Assembly: GCF_002554795.1 (NCBI RefSeq)
Contig: NZ_PDEQ01000006.1
Coordinates: forward strand, 62,001-126,000
Source: Longibacter salinarum
GTDB taxonomy: Bacteria; Bacteroidota; Rhodothermia; Rhodothermales; Salinibacteraceae
Direction of reading: 5' to 3'
Length of the DNA stretch: 64,000 bases
The notes under the pieces: model-generated
The model's database searches: none
What the model saw: only the letters and a program-made list of their open reading frames with translations
What the model was told of the DNA's origin: nothing
Shown here: positions 45,005 to 55,599 of the stretch, piece after piece
Layout: each line of letters begins with the position of its first letter
Numbering within the stretch: the stretch's first letter is position 1
Position numbers and translations under genes: made by a program

Positions 45005-46402
45005 CTAGATGAGCGGTTTAGAGCCCTGCCCCTTTGCCTCATCCGGCGTGCCGTAGTCGCTGAGTTCCAGTGTCAGCTCTTCTCGGTAGGCGCGGTAGGC
45101 GGTCGTCAGAATTGCAGTTGCGGGAACGGCGATAAGCAAGCCAAAGATGCCGAGGAACGATCCGAAAACGAGAAGCGAAAAGAGAACCAGAACGGGGTGG
45201 AGCCCGACCTGATAACTCATGATGTTAGGGGTTAAGAGACTTTGCTCAAGCAGTCCCTGTCCGAGCAACACGGCAACGAGAATTAGGGCTTTGATCCAAC
45301 CGCCAAAGATGAGGGCGATGACGCCTCCGATGATCATCGTGGCGATGGCGCCAAGATTCGGGATGAAGTTCAGCACGCCCGCCATGAGCCCGATCAGGAG
45401 CCAGAACGGAATGTCGAAGATGTACAGAAAGACGGATACGTTGAACGCTGCGATGGCACTAATCACGAGCTGCCCGCGGAGGTAGCGCCCAACGATACTA
45501 CCGGCCTCAACGAGGTAGTCCCTGCGACCGCTCGCTGTGGGAAACAGGCCAATGATCGCGTCACGAATCGAGGGATAATCCTTCAGGGTGTAGAAAAACA
45601 GAACCGGCACGAGCGCCAGGACGGTCACGAAGCTGAGAAGCGATCCCAGGCTGCGAGCGAGACGCTGTGCCGCCTCCGGAAGCTGGCGCGCCTGCTCCTG
45701 AATGAACTGTTGCGCCTGGCCAATCGCTTCCTGTTTTTCGATCACGCCCGCTTGCTCAAGGGAGTCGAGCACGGTTGACGAGGCGAGCCACGCACGGAGC
45801 GAGTCGACGCCGCCGACGACGCGGTCGGAGAATGCTTCGATCTGGTTGGCGATGTTCGGCGCGAGTAAGAGCACAAATAGAACGACAACCCCGACCGCAA
45901 TCATTGCAGCGATCAGCGATGACAGCCATCGGGGCACTCGGTACGAGTCGCGAAGCACCGTTACCGCCGGGTTCAAGAGGTAGGCCATGAGGTAGACGCC
46001 GACGAACATCACCAGGATGCCAGCGACCTGGTTCATGGTCCATAGGAGAACCAGCATCCCACCGGAGAACAGCAGAGCCCTCACGGTTTGGTGCCTTCGG
46101 AGGGGCCAGAGCATAATCAGTCCGGCAACCGAGACAAGAAGCGGATTCAGAAAGCTCCCATCTTGGGAGGGAACCTCCATCTCGTAGAGCAAGACGAGAA
46201 ACAGCACCACGCCGCCCGCGATGAGAACCGTTTCGAATGCCGTCATTCGATCGAACCACGGTTCGTCACCGGGGCCTTCTGCATTCGGAGCCGTCGTTTG
46301 CTTTCCTCCGTTCGCAGCATGCGCACGGTCCTGCGCCTCTTCTCCAGATGTATCCGGGTCGCTTTCAGGGGAAGCCATAGAGGACGAGCGCGGGGAAGAC
46401 AT
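45005..46402 (-). CDS. AI-2E family transporter (PerM/DUF20)
   Basis: 465 aa. An acidic, disordered N-terminus of about 45 residues precedes eight membrane helices, with the family core ATLYFYTLKDYPSIRD-type segment (VLFFYTLKDYPSIRDAIIGL), GVLNFIPNLGAIATMIIGGV and LLTPNIMSYQVGLHPVLVLF. Members export small solutes (autoinducer-2 in E. coli TqsA, Na+/H+ exchange in some halophiles). The substrate cannot be read here. It starts 155 bases beyond the tamB stop. Confidence 0.87.
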   Translation of the reverse strand: MSSPRSSSMASPESDPDTSGEEAQDRAHAANGGKQTTAPNAEGPGDEPWFDRMTAFETVLIAGGVVLFLVLLYEMEVPSQDGSFLNPLLVSVAGLIMLWPLRRHQTVRALLFSGGMLVLLWTMNQVAGILVMFVGVYLMAYLLNPAVTVLRDSYRVPRWLSSLIAAMIAVGVVVLFVLLLAPNIANQIEAFSDRVVGGVDSLRAWLASSTVLDSLEQAGVIEKQEAIGQAQQFIQEQARQLPEAAQRLARSLGSLLSFVTVLALVPVLFFYTLKDYPSIRDAIIGLFPTASGRRDYLVEAGSIVGRYLRGQLVISAIAAFNVSVFLYIFDIPFWLLIGLMAGVLNFIPNLGAIATMIIGGVIALIFGGWIKALILVAVLLGQGLLEQSLLTPNIMSYQVGLHPVLVLFSLLVFGSFLGIFGLLIAVPATAILTTAYRAYREELTLELSDYGTPDEAKGQGSKPLI

Positions 46403-46561
46403 GAGCTAACGAGATTTGAAAAGCGGTTCGTTGAGGCGCGTCGGTGCCAGTTGGTAGTCCCTGTATATGCGCTACCGTGTCACTTGAAAAGACCGATAAA
46501 GCACGATTCGCCTTATCTGTCTTTTACGAAAGAAAAAGAAGAGATGCAGGGGCTAGCCGGT

Positions 46562-49500
46562 CTAATATGCGTATTCGAACAGGACGTTGAACCGGAGCGA
46601 TTGTTGTCGGCTCTGAGCACGAAGGAGGAGGTTGTCCGTCAGTTCGTACTCGAGCGTCAGGTCTGGGGCGAGGCTGGATGTGTTTTGGCCTTGATTCTGG
46701 TCGACGGTCACCGGTTGTTCGATGGCGACGTAGAACCGGGGCGTTACGTAGCGTCCGAGAACGAAGTAGGATCCGCCGCTCGGCTGGTACTGGATACGCA
46801 CGACATCGAGGCCCACATTGCTCGTGGCGAAGTTCTCTGCCAGGCTTGTCAATTGACCGATCGCGAGGTTCTCCGCAAAGTCCCCGGTGCTTCCACCGCC
46901 GCCTCCGAAAAGTTGATCGGCCGGCTGCCCGGTCGCAAGATAGGCCAGGATGTTACGCGTGTCCATCTGCGGCTGCGAGCTGAGCCTCAGATCCAGGTCT
47001 TCCGGCCGTCCCTGCGCAGAGAGCGTAATCTGGACTTCGGTGCTGTTCGTCGCGCGGGATTTCTTTTCATAGACGGCGGTAAAGTCCAGGTACGGTTCGG
47101 CGGGATCGCCGTTGAAGGTCAGGACGCCTTCCTGAATCTGAAACTCCTGCCCGAATTGTCGCACGGTGCTCCGCTCGGGGACGACATCGATCGATCCGAA
47201 GACGCGTGCATCCTCGAATGGCTCTTTCTGCAGGTCGAGCGTCCCGGTGAACTGGATGTTAAGCTCGGGGTTGGCACGCGAGCGGAGCCAGGTGTCGCGA
47301 CGGATCGAAACGTTGAGATCCATCGCCATCGCTGCGTAGGTGTCGATGGTTGTTGTGTCCGCCTGGCTGAGTCGCACGCCGAAGCGTCGTTCGAGGAGGC
47401 GCTGATCGTCTTCGTTCAACTGTACCGTGGCCAGGTCCGCCGTTTCCGCCGCCGATAGCGTCTCCGAGTAGTAGATATCGCCCTGGATTACCGTGACGCG
47501 CCCGTTGACCACGGGGGAGTCCGTCGTTCCCGTAACATCAAGATTGCCATCGATGCGAACCTCATTGAAGGCCCGCGTGTCAATCGCCGTAAAGTCGTTC
47601 GCCGTGACGTCGAGGTCGTATTGCCCCAGCGTAAGGTCGGTAAGGTTGATCCGTCCCGTGGCTTCCATTCGGCCGCCACTATCGTCGGAGACGGAGGCGC
47701 TCTCGAGGACGATGTCTTCCCCTTCGAAATTCAGTTGAGCAGATGCGTCTCGGTATCGGAGGTCCAGGTCCGTCACGCTGATACGACCGTCATTTAGCGA
47801 GGCCGACCCCGTCAGTTCTGGCGTCGCGACGGTGCCGTCGACTCCCAGATCTGCGGTCAGTGTGCCGCTCGGGTCCGTCACGAGAGCGGGGTCGAGGAAC
47901 GGATCGATCCAGTCGATCGGAAAGTCGGTAGCGGAGAAGGCCAGGTCCACGTCGTCATCACTGATGTCGACCGGATCGGTTGAGTCGAGCCGCAAATCGA
48001 CGGGGAGATGCCCGTTGGCTGTGAATTCCTCTCCGCTCGTGTGTGTCAGCGTGGCATCGGTTTCGATGCGGAGGCTATCATACGAGAGCGACATTACGAG
48101 GTCGCCTACATCTTCGCCGCCTGAGTTCAGGGCCATGTCGAGGTTGCCATCCAGGACGGGTGCGGTGGCGGGCCCGCTGAGGCTCACCGTGCCGTTCAAT
48201 GTGCCGCCCAGACCGGTATACCCGGCAAGGTCAGCGATCGACGCGACGTCGAAGCGCTCAATGGTCGCCACGAGACTCTGCGTTCCGTTGGGATCGATGC
48301 GACCGTCCGCGGCGATCTGCTGGTTGTCGCTGAAAAGCAAGAGTCCATTCACTCGGTACGCGTCCCCATACGTGATCGACGCTTCCTGGAGCAACTGCCA
48401 CTTGCTTTCGCCGAGCGTCGCGTTAAACTCATTCAGTTGCAGGCGCTGAGGCTCGGAGAACGGGTCGAGCGTCGCATCAATCGACAGATTACGTTCATTG
48501 TCGATCTTGGCTTGAAGCTCAACGTCAGCGAACGACGAATCGTAGTCCACTCGGAGCTGCGTTCGTTCGACACGGAAAGCAGAGACCGAGAAAAAGTCGA
48601 CCTGTCCGGCAAGCTCGAAGTTATCGACTGCGGTTGTGTCGCCCTGTGCGCCGGCGGCTCGAAACTCCGCGTTCGCGATGCGAATGTCGTCGTAGACGAG
48701 ACTTTCGAGTCGGGCTTCGACGTTTGCCTGTAATGCCCCCGGTGCGCCGTAGATGCGACCGTCGATCTCCGCGGACTGCGCATCCAGTCGCTCCGAGCCC
48801 ATGATCCGACGCAGGGGAGACAGGTTTTGAAACTGGGCCGTGAAGCGGAAATCGGAGCGTGCGCCGACCGTGTCGACGAATGCGACGGTTCCTCCGCCGT
48901 TTGCGTCGAATGCGTTGGACCGCGCGAGGAGGGTGTCGACGCGCAGTCGTCCATCGCGAAGGGCCCCGCGTACATCGAGCGTTCTTACGTTTAGGTCCGC
49001 GGCTCGAACTCCTCGGGCGGCGAGGTCGGTTTCGGCTCGGAGGTCGCTGAGCGAGGTCCCGGCTCCGTCGAATGTCAGGCGGAGGGACTCAAGCGAGGCT
49101 TCCAGGCTATCGGTTCCGGCGAGCGCAGCGAGGTTGAGAGTCTCGGCGCGTACGTTCAGGTCGAGCGCCGTGCTATCGGTCGCAGCGTCGCTCTGGACTT
49201 CATCCCGGGTCGTGCCGTCGAATGCAAGTCGTCCGTCAGCCTGGAGCGATCCGCCCGCAAGCTGCGACTGTACTTGGAGTTGAGCACGCCCGGAATCGGC
49301 GTCAACGGACAGGTCAAGGGTCTGAACGTCGGCGTTGTTGACGTAGGACGAGGCGATCTGAAGGTTGAGTTGGCCAGCCACTTCTTCCAGAGCTGTACCG
49401 CGTACCTGTCCGGAGAGATCGCCATTTAGGCCGGTGCGCAGACCGTCGATGCCGGCGAGGGCCCCCACGTCGAGGCCCTGAATCCTCCCGTCGGTGATGA

Positions 49501-51847
49501 CGATTTCTGGCTCGTCGGCAAAGGGACGGAGCGTGAGACCGAGGTTGGTTGTCCCTTCCGGCAACGTCAGGGACGCTGCGACATTTGCGACGCCGTTTTC
49601 CATCGTGGTGTTGATGCGGGCCTCGGAAACCTCCGCTCGGTTGATCTGCGACGTGTCGATTCTCACATCCGCAGATGCCTGGAGCCGTTGCGGTTCCGTC
49701 CCGCGAAGCGATCCCTCAAACGTACCGTTGAGGTCAGATGAGTATCCGCTGTCAGCCATCCACTCGCCGATGTCGATCGCCTCGAACCGGCCTTCATCGA
49801 TGCCGAGTGTGATCGTGTCGTCGAAAGGTCGCCCACTGGCTGTGAGGGAGATTCGCCCCTCGTTCAGGCTTGTGGCGAGATTCGCGGACAGGCGTCCGTT
49901 TTCCACCCCGACGCGACTTGATAGCGAGTCGATCCGGATCGTGCCGTAGTGAGACTCTTCGACAGTGAGTCGACCGTCGAGGCGCATTTCCGTCGGATCG
50001 AAGCCGCGCCCATTGGCCGTCATGCTCACATGGAATCGGCTATCGGTCGTGTCTGCCATAAGCGCAGCCACGTTGAGGTTTTTCACGCGAGCCGTGTCGA
50101 TGCGAAAGCGTTCCGATCCATCGAGATAGGCTTTCCCCGATACCTGCACGGAGCCATCGGCGGTCTGCAGGCCCACCCGGCCGGCAACAGAATCCGGCGA
50201 TAGACTTAGACGGGCGTTGCCGCTCGATAGGGTGAGGTCACGCAGGCGGGAGCGCTCGAGCGATAGGTCGACGGCGGCCTGCAGGTCATAGGTGCTGAAA
50301 CCAGATCCGTCAATGTCGATCTTGCCGTTCACGTCTGTGGGGAAATCTTGGACCCCAAAGCGTGTCGCATCCAGGTTGGTTAGCTGTGCAGAAAGGCGAT
50401 AGGTGGGCGTCTCTCTGAATAATTCGGCCCGGCCCGACCCGTCCAGTCCGGTTTCATTTACGGTCCCGCGGACATCGAAATTCGTCGTTCCGTCGCGAAG
50501 CATTGCATCGACAGCGAACGAGTCGATTCGGGTTTCTGCCACACGCGTGTTTGCGATGATTAACGATACCGGTCCGGTCAGGCGGTCAACGGCCGGTCCC
50601 TCCAGGTCGGCACGGATGCGGGATGTGATGCGGTTGACCGTCGTATCGGGGAGGCCGATGAGACTCGTCGTCAGGCGGTCAATGTCTGCCTGCACATCAT
50701 AGCGTAAAGCCGACTGCCTCTTCGTTGTGTCCGACGTGGGCGACGTCCGCGGCGTGAATGACGCGTCCACGTCAATAGCGCCTCCGTCTCGAAAGTCGGC
50801 GATCAGTTGGGTGTGGAGCAGGTCTCCGCTACCTGAGAGCCGAAGCGCAGCGGTGACTTCTTCGCTCGCATCGAGATTGGCTGCGGGAAGGAGCGGCACG
50901 AGGTCGAGGAAAGAGAGCGGCTGGGCGAGGATCTCCAGGTCGACATCTTCCAGCTGGCCGGACGGTCCGGACGGAAGGCGAGCAAACCCGTGTCCTTTTA
51001 CTTCGCTACGGGAAGACGATAGCGTCAGCGTGTCGAGACGCAGCGCCGTGGGATCCAGCCGAAGCTTTGTCCCAAATGTGACGTCGGACGTGTCACCGGG
51101 GACCGTCGCTCGCAGCCCGAGGGTGTCGAGTTCGGCACGCACACCTAGACCGCCGAGTGTGGCATCCGACGTGAGGTGCGGAAGGTCAACGTAGAGATCC
51201 CGGACGGCGGCGACACTATCGCGCCCCTCGGCGTAAAATCGGGCGGTTGCTTTGCCACGCGCGAGCGTCGCATCGTCGACCCGGACCACAAAGTCAGAGG
51301 TTGTGGTGTCGGTCGAGGTGGGTAAAACGTCGACCCAGTCCCAGGTCGAGTCGGCCGCTTGGCGGAGGGTCACATCCGGTCCAGCCACGCGTGCGTTCGT
51401 GACGTGCAGCGTTTTGTTCAGCAGATCGGATAGCCGGTATGACGCACGCACGGTGTCGATACGGGCCATTTCGACGGATTCCCCGGTCGTCGAGTCCGTC
51501 CGCGTGAGGCGAACGCCGGTCAGTTCCAGCGAGGTCAACCACGTGCCGTCAACCCGATCGATCGATAGCGTGGTGCCTTCGAGGGGATTAAACGTAGAGG
51601 CCAGGTAGCGCGCCGTGGCCGTTGAAATCGGGTTGACCTGCAGGGCAAGCAGGACGCCGAACGCAATGATCGTGATCGTAGCAAAGGTGTACGCCAGGCC
51701 GCGCTCAATCCGTCGAGTCCACGTGCGGCGGTTCGTCCCCGATTTCGACGATTGGGGCGCGTCGTGTTCTGCGTTGTGCGCATCATGTTTGGGAGAAGCA
51801 TCGTTCGACGGTGATCCGTCGGATGCGTCGGAGGGCGGCGTGCTCAA
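46562..51847 (-). CDS. tamB: TamB-family translocation/assembly protein
   Basis: 1761 aa. A single N-terminal membrane helix (ERGLAYTFATITIIAFGVLL) anchors it. A very long beta-helical region of short, repeated strand patterns follows (SLSLERSRLRDLTLSSGNAR type). The C-terminal DUF490/TamB domain is clear: NPELNIQFTGTLDLQKEP, QEGVLTFNGDPAEPYLDFTA, STEVQITLSAQGRPEDLDL and ILAYLATGQPAD. It probably forms a hydrophobic groove that moves phospholipids or helps outer-membrane proteins between membranes. It is cotranscribed after the Omp85 gene (95 nt), the classic tamA-tamB order. Confidence 0.9.
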   Translation of the reverse strand: MSTPPSDASDGSPSNDASPKHDAHNAEHDAPQSSKSGTNRRTWTRRIERGLAYTFATITIIAFGVLLALQVNPISTATARYLASTFNPLEGTTLSIDRVDGTWLTSLELTGVRLTRTDSTTGESVEMARIDTVRASYRLSDLLNKTLHVTNARVAGPDVTLRQAADSTWDWVDVLPTSTDTTTSDFVVRVDDATLARGKATARFYAEGRDSVAAVRDLYVDLPHLTSDATLGGLGVRAELDTLGLRATVPGDTSDVTFGTKLRLDPTALRLDTLTLSSSRSEVKGHGFARLPSGPSGQLEDVDLEILAQPLSFLDLVPLLPAANLDASEEVTAALRLSGSGDLLHTQLIADFRDGGAIDVDASFTPRTSPTSDTTKRQSALRYDVQADIDRLTTSLIGLPDTTVNRITSRIRADLEGPAVDRLTGPVSLIIANTRVAETRIDSFAVDAMLRDGTTNFDVRGTVNETGLDGSGRAELFRETPTYRLSAQLTNLDATRFGVQDFPTDVNGKIDIDGSGFSTYDLQAAVDLSLERSRLRDLTLSSGNARLSLSPDSVAGRVGLQTADGSVQVSGKAYLDGSERFRIDTARVKNLNVAALMADTTDSRFHVSMTANGRGFDPTEMRLDGRLTVEESHYGTIRIDSLSSRVGVENGRLSANLATSLNEGRISLTASGRPFDDTITLGIDEGRFEAIDIGEWMADSGYSSDLNGTFEGSLRGTEPQRLQASADVRIDTSQINRAEVSEARINTTMENGVANVAASLTLPEGTTNLGLTLRPFADEPEIVITDGRIQGLDVGALAGIDGLRTGLNGDLSGQVRGTALEEVAGQLNLQIASSYVNNADVQTLDLSVDADSGRAQLQVQSQLAGGSLQADGRLAFDGTTRDEVQSDAATDSTALDLNVRAETLNLAALAGTDSLEASLESLRLTFDGAGTSLSDLRAETDLAARGVRAADLNVRTLDVRGALRDGRLRVDTLLARSNAFDANGGGTVAFVDTVGARSDFRFTAQFQNLSPLRRIMGSERLDAQSAEIDGRIYGAPGALQANVEARLESLVYDDIRIANAEFRAAGAQGDTTAVDNFELAGQVDFFSVSAFRVERTQLRVDYDSSFADVELQAKIDNERNLSIDATLDPFSEPQRLQLNEFNATLGESKWQLLQEASITYGDAYRVNGLLLFSDNQQIAADGRIDPNGTQSLVATIERFDVASIADLAGYTGLGGTLNGTVSLSGPATAPVLDGNLDMALNSGGEDVGDLVMSLSYDSLRIETDATLTHTSGEEFTANGHLPVDLRLDSTDPVDISDDDVDLAFSATDFPIDWIDPFLDPALVTDPSGTLTADLGVDGTVATPELTGSASLNDGRISVTDLDLRYRDASAQLNFEGEDIVLESASVSDDSGGRMEATGRINLTDLTLGQYDLDVTANDFTAIDTRAFNEVRIDGNLDVTGTTDSPVVNGRVTVIQGDIYYSETLSAAETADLATVQLNEDDQRLLERRFGVRLSQADTTTIDTYAAMAMDLNVSIRRDTWLRSRANPELNIQFTGTLDLQKEPFEDARVFGSIDVVPERSTVRQFGQEFQIQEGVLTFNGDPAEPYLDFTAVYEKKSRATNSTEVQITLSAQGRPEDLDLRLSSQPQMDTRNILAYLATGQPADQLFGGGGGSTGDFAENLAIGQLTSLAENFATSNVGLDVVRIQYQPSGGSYFVLGRYVTPRFYVAIEQPVTVDQNQGQNTSSLAPDLTLEYELTDNLLLRAQSRQQSLRFNVLFEYAY

Positions 51848-51942
51848 GGGCGCATGGACTGAATACTCAAGATGGCCTGAATGACGACCAAAGATCGTTT
51901 AGGGCGGCCTGGTCGCCGGGGCGGCCCCGCTCGCGAATCGTG

Positions 51943-54264
51943 TCAGAAGGTACGTCCAATCCCGAAGTGAAGTCGGAATCGGCGGATGAAACGTTTGTCC
52001 GCGTCAAAAGGAGGCCGTTCGATATTCTGGTTCGGGTCGTCCTGTTCAGATTCGCGAACTTCGGCCCGGTCGCCGACCGATTGTGGTTGCCTCAGGTCCA
52101 GACGATCCGGTGTCAGTTTGTACGCGATATCGAGACGAATAAATCCGGCGGGCGTTTTGTATCGCATGCCCGCGCCGGTGCCAACAAGAATTTGCTCGGT
52201 ATCCGTCGCGATCACGGGCTGTCCTCCTCGGACCGACGCCGGAAAGGTCACGACATCGGTCGCTCCGGGCGGCGGCGTCAGGTCAAGCGAGCCAGCATCG
52301 AGTCGCGCGGCGTCAAGAAACACGGCCGTACGAAAGTCATCACTGAGGCCGGGGAAGGGCAGGCGGAGTTCGATATTCGCTCCGACCGTCGTCTTGGCTC
52401 CGATCGCTTCGTAGACGTACGTTCCCGTCACGGAGGAGAAGCGGACGACCTTTCCACCGGCGAGATCGGGGGGCCAGCCTCGGACGTCGCTGCTGCCGCC
52501 GGCGTAGAAGAGATAATCGGAAAAGCGGTTTTGGTAGGTGAAGTTGTCACCCAGAATCGTTTGTATTTCGTCGGCCGGTCGACCAGACGTGTCCGACGGA
52601 ATGGTCAGAGCATCCCGGCTGTCCCCAAAGGGCCAGATCCGCCCGCCAAATAGGCGACCGGCGATTTCAACATTGTCCGTTAGCGGAAGGTATCCCGTGA
52701 TGTCCAGCCCAAGGCGTCCGAATTGAACGTCCGAGCCCAGAATTGTCCCACCGAGTTCTGCCGAGGGACGGATGAGAAAGCCTCGCGTCGGGTTTAGGAA
52801 GTCGTCCGTCTTTCCAAAGGTCGCGTTAAGGGAGACGATGCTTTTGTCGAAAAGGTCAGAGTCTCCGACATCGAGTTGTTGATCGGGCTCCGATCCCGGA
52901 TCCGGGGCCGTGAATTGCTGCGTTCGCGTAAAGGTGTACTGGAAATTGAGGGTCCGGAACGGAAGCATCTCGTAGATCAGGCCGGCATTGAATCCGAACT
53001 GACGCTCGTTGAGTCCGAGGAATCGGTCGGACGCAGGAACGAGTTTGTCGCTGAGTCGCTCTTGAAAGAAGGGCTCGAAGGATCCGGAGAGTCGTGTCGT
53101 GAAAATGTACGGTTGCCGGAGTGTCGTCGACAGCCGGAAGCGTCGCTGGGGGTCACCAGATGCATTGCCGCCAAACAGGTTGAATGGGTCTTCGACGGGC
53201 CAGCCTGTCTCAGCAATGACTCCCACACTCAGATTTCTGGCAGCCCCGTAGAAATTCCGGTGGGTCCATCGGCTCTCTCCGAAGACACCGGGACGACCAC
53301 CGTATCCGATCTGGCCGGAGAGCGTCCGTAGTTTGGCTTCCCGCACGCGGTACCGGACAGTTACCGTGCTATCCCGCGGCTGGGAGGGAATGTCGGCCAG
53401 CGCAACGCGGAAGAGGTTGAGGCCGAAGAGCTCGCGCTGTCCCTGCGTTACTTTCGACGCATTGAAGCGATCGCCTTCTTCGAACGGCAATTCACGTCGG
53501 ATGATTTTGGGAGCGAGCGACGTCGTCCCATCAATTTCAATCTCACTAAAACGAGCCTCCGGGCCGGGTGAAAGCTCGAACTGAACACTCGCACGATTTG
53601 CCGAGGTGTCGATTTCCGTCGACGAATTGACCTCGGCAAAAGCATACCCTTGGTTGCGCAGCCAGGTCGTCGTAGCCTCTTCGATTTGAAGGCGCTTGAA
53701 CTGAGTGTAGCGGTCACCCGGCTGGAGGATCGCGTTCTTCTTAAAGGAGCGCCACTCGCGGCCGAGACCATCATCAAAGAGCACAGCTGCGGAGTCTCCC
53801 TCGGCCGCACGAAACGACGTGTTTGTGACAATGAGCGGTGGACCCTCGTTCACGACGAACCGAATATGGATGGTGTTACTGGACGTGTCGTACTGCGAGG
53901 CTGGATAGTCGATACGAGGCGTCAGGAAGCCATTTTGGTTGTAAAACTCCCGGAGTCGGACGACATCCTTCTGCAGCGTGACGGCATCGAACGGGTACTG
54001 ACCCGGGTCGATGCGAGGGAACCAGTCGAACCATTTCTTCAGGCGATAAAATGTCCCAGGCGCCTGGGTTGCGATTTGCCGTTCAAGCCGGTCGGCGTCG
54101 AAGGTTTTTGTGTCGACGAAATTCCAAGAGATCTCGCGGACCGTCGTCTCGTCGTTCACGAGCTGCAGCGAGTTCTGGGCCGCAGCCGGGCTCAGACTCG
54201 CCAGCAGACAAAGAAGGAGAGGGGCGATTCGCCGAAGCAACGTATTAGGAATGGAGTCAGCCAA
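51943..54264 (-). CDS. Omp85/BamA-family outer-membrane protein (TamA-like)
   Basis: 773 aa. The signal peptide is LLLCLLASLSPAAAQ. POTRA-like domains occupy about residues 30-330 (NTSFRAAEGDSAAVLFDD, LRNQGYAFAEVNSSTEIDTS, IIRRELPFEEGDRFNASKV). A 16-strand-type surface-antigen barrel follows (RFFGLNERQFGFNAGLIYE region), with AGGSSDVRGWPPDLAGG near the C-terminal lid motif, ending in FGIGRTF with a terminal Phe. It is followed by tamB, so it is the TamA partner rather than the main BamA. The start at 54264 fits the signal peptide. Confidence 0.88.
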   Translation of the reverse strand: MADSIPNTLLRRIAPLLLCLLASLSPAAAQNSLQLVNDETTVREISWNFVDTKTFDADRLERQIATQAPGTFYRLKKWFDWFPRIDPGQYPFDAVTLQKDVVRLREFYNQNGFLTPRIDYPASQYDTSSNTIHIRFVVNEGPPLIVTNTSFRAAEGDSAAVLFDDGLGREWRSFKKNAILQPGDRYTQFKRLQIEEATTTWLRNQGYAFAEVNSSTEIDTSANRASVQFELSPGPEARFSEIEIDGTTSLAPKIIRRELPFEEGDRFNASKVTQGQRELFGLNLFRVALADIPSQPRDSTVTVRYRVREAKLRTLSGQIGYGGRPGVFGESRWTHRNFYGAARNLSVGVIAETGWPVEDPFNLFGGNASGDPQRRFRLSTTLRQPYIFTTRLSGSFEPFFQERLSDKLVPASDRFLGLNERQFGFNAGLIYEMLPFRTLNFQYTFTRTQQFTAPDPGSEPDQQLDVGDSDLFDKSIVSLNATFGKTDDFLNPTRGFLIRPSAELGGTILGSDVQFGRLGLDITGYLPLTDNVEIAGRLFGGRIWPFGDSRDALTIPSDTSGRPADEIQTILGDNFTYQNRFSDYLFYAGGSSDVRGWPPDLAGGKVVRFSSVTGTYVYEAIGAKTTVGANIELRLPFPGLSDDFRTAVFLDAARLDAGSLDLTPPPGATDVVTFPASVRGGQPVIATDTEQILVGTGAGMRYKTPAGFIRLDIAYKLTPDRLDLRQPQSVGDRAEVRESEQDDPNQNIERPPFDADKRFIRRFRLHFGIGRTF

Positions 54265-54324
54265 TCGACAGGAACAGAGAAGGCGAAGGAAAGCGGGCGG
54301 AGAGAGGTGGAACGATAGCGACGC

Positions 54325-55599
54325 TCAGGCGCTGTCGTCCGGATCACGCGTCGGAGCATCAACCGATTCTTCGACCGGCGTGTTCGCGCCCGTATCGGTC
54401 GTTCTTTCGGGCGCCGAGGGGTTACCAGAATGGCCGTGCTGTGGCGTTTGCTGGCCCGCTCCATCACCGGCGTGCGAGTCGGTTTCAGACGAGGGAGAAG
54501 TCGCTGATTCCGCTGTCGGCCGTTGTGCTGCGGTGGACGGCGCCGAGTCATCGGGGCCATAAGCGGACGACCCGCGTCCAGTCGGGATCGGGGGCGTCGG
54601 AGCCGCCATGTCGCTACGTTCCGCAGGCGATGGAGCCTCCGTGTGTGCCTCCTCGTCTGCCGGCTGCTCTCCGGGAAGCAGTCCTGACGTCACATGTCTG
54701 TGCTCGCGGAGGGACGCGATCACGGCGCCGAGCATCAGAACGATCCCGGAAAAGTAAACCCAGAACACGAAGGCGATGATCAGGGCAAAGGTGTTGCCCA
54801 GCGCACCGAGCCCCTCGGTCGCATACCGATCGAATTTACCGACGTAGGTGGCGTAGTACGTAAAAATTTGTTTCGCCATCTCCCAGAGCACGCCGGCCAT
54901 CAGGGCTCCGGAGAGCGCGCTTCGCTTACGTGGCGACGGCTTAGGTACAAAATAGTAAAGCTGAAAAAACATCGCCGTTGTAATGAAAAACGGAACGAAC
55001 AGTCCGAGTGTCTGGATAACGCGACGCCATCCTTCGCGGACCCAGGGTTGATCGAGGCCAGCGAAGGCAAGCATCTCAAAGCCATCGATCGACTGCGCGA
55101 AGACCGACATACCGATCGTTACGACGAACAGAACGCCGACTTGAAGCACCATGCGAACGTCGAAGAGGTACCCGCCGACAATCGTTCGACCTTCATGCCA
55201 GTCCTGCTCGAAAGCATTTCCGACGGCGATGCGGAGGGTGATAAATAATGAGACCGCCGATAGAAATAGGCCGACGCCACCGATGCCGACGATTGTGCCA
55301 CTCGAGACCTGTAGCTGGTGTAAGAAGTTGACAACCTGATGACTCTGGCTCGGTGGCAGAAAGTCGTGAATAAACCGAGCCACAGCAGCAAAGGCGTCGT
55401 TGCCGCGGAGGACGCGACCGACCAGACCGGTTGCAAGAATGACGATGGGTACGATCGTCACCAGCACCTTGAAGGCAATCGCCTGTGCCCAGAGGAAAAG
55501 GTTCTTTCCCGCAACTTCTGCGTATAGCCCACGGGCGTAGTACAGCCCATGCGCACGCAGGCGTTGAATCGTGGTGGCGGAAAAGGGGCGTTCGCTCAT
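54325..55599 (-). CDS. YihY/BrkB-family membrane protein with long disordered tail
   Basis: 424 aa from the ATG at 55599. Six membrane helices hold the family core: LFLWAQAIAFKVLVTIVPIV, FLPPSQSHQVVNFLHQLQVS, IVGIGGVGLFLSAVSLFITL and YATYVGKFDRYATEGLGALG. The last 110 residues are rich in Pro, Ser, Thr, Asp and Glu, and are surely disordered. The family was once named as RNase BN by mistake; its real role is unknown, perhaps transport. It lies 61 nt before tamA on the same strand, so it may share the promoter of the tam pair. Confidence 0.87.
   Translation of the reverse strand: MSERPFSATTIQRLRAHGLYYARGLYAEVAGKNLFLWAQAIAFKVLVTIVPIVILATGLVGRVLRGNDAFAAVARFIHDFLPPSQSHQVVNFLHQLQVSSGTIVGIGGVGLFLSAVSLFITLRIAVGNAFEQDWHEGRTIVGGYLFDVRMVLQVGVLFVVTIGMSVFAQSIDGFEMLAFAGLDQPWVREGWRRVIQTLGLFVPFFITTAMFFQLYYFVPKPSPRKRSALSGALMAGVLWEMAKQIFTYYATYVGKFDRYATEGLGALGNTFALIIAFVFWVYFSGIVLMLGAVIASLREHRHVTSGLLPGEQPADEEAHTEAPSPAERSDMAAPTPPIPTGRGSSAYGPDDSAPSTAAQRPTAESATSPSSETDSHAGDGAGQQTPQHGHSGNPSAPERTTDTGANTPVEESVDAPTRDPDDSA

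Noticed and set aside
46088-47458. A 456-codon plus-strand open frame
   Set aside because: It runs antisense across the end of tamB and the start of the AI-2E family gene and has no recognisable protein features.
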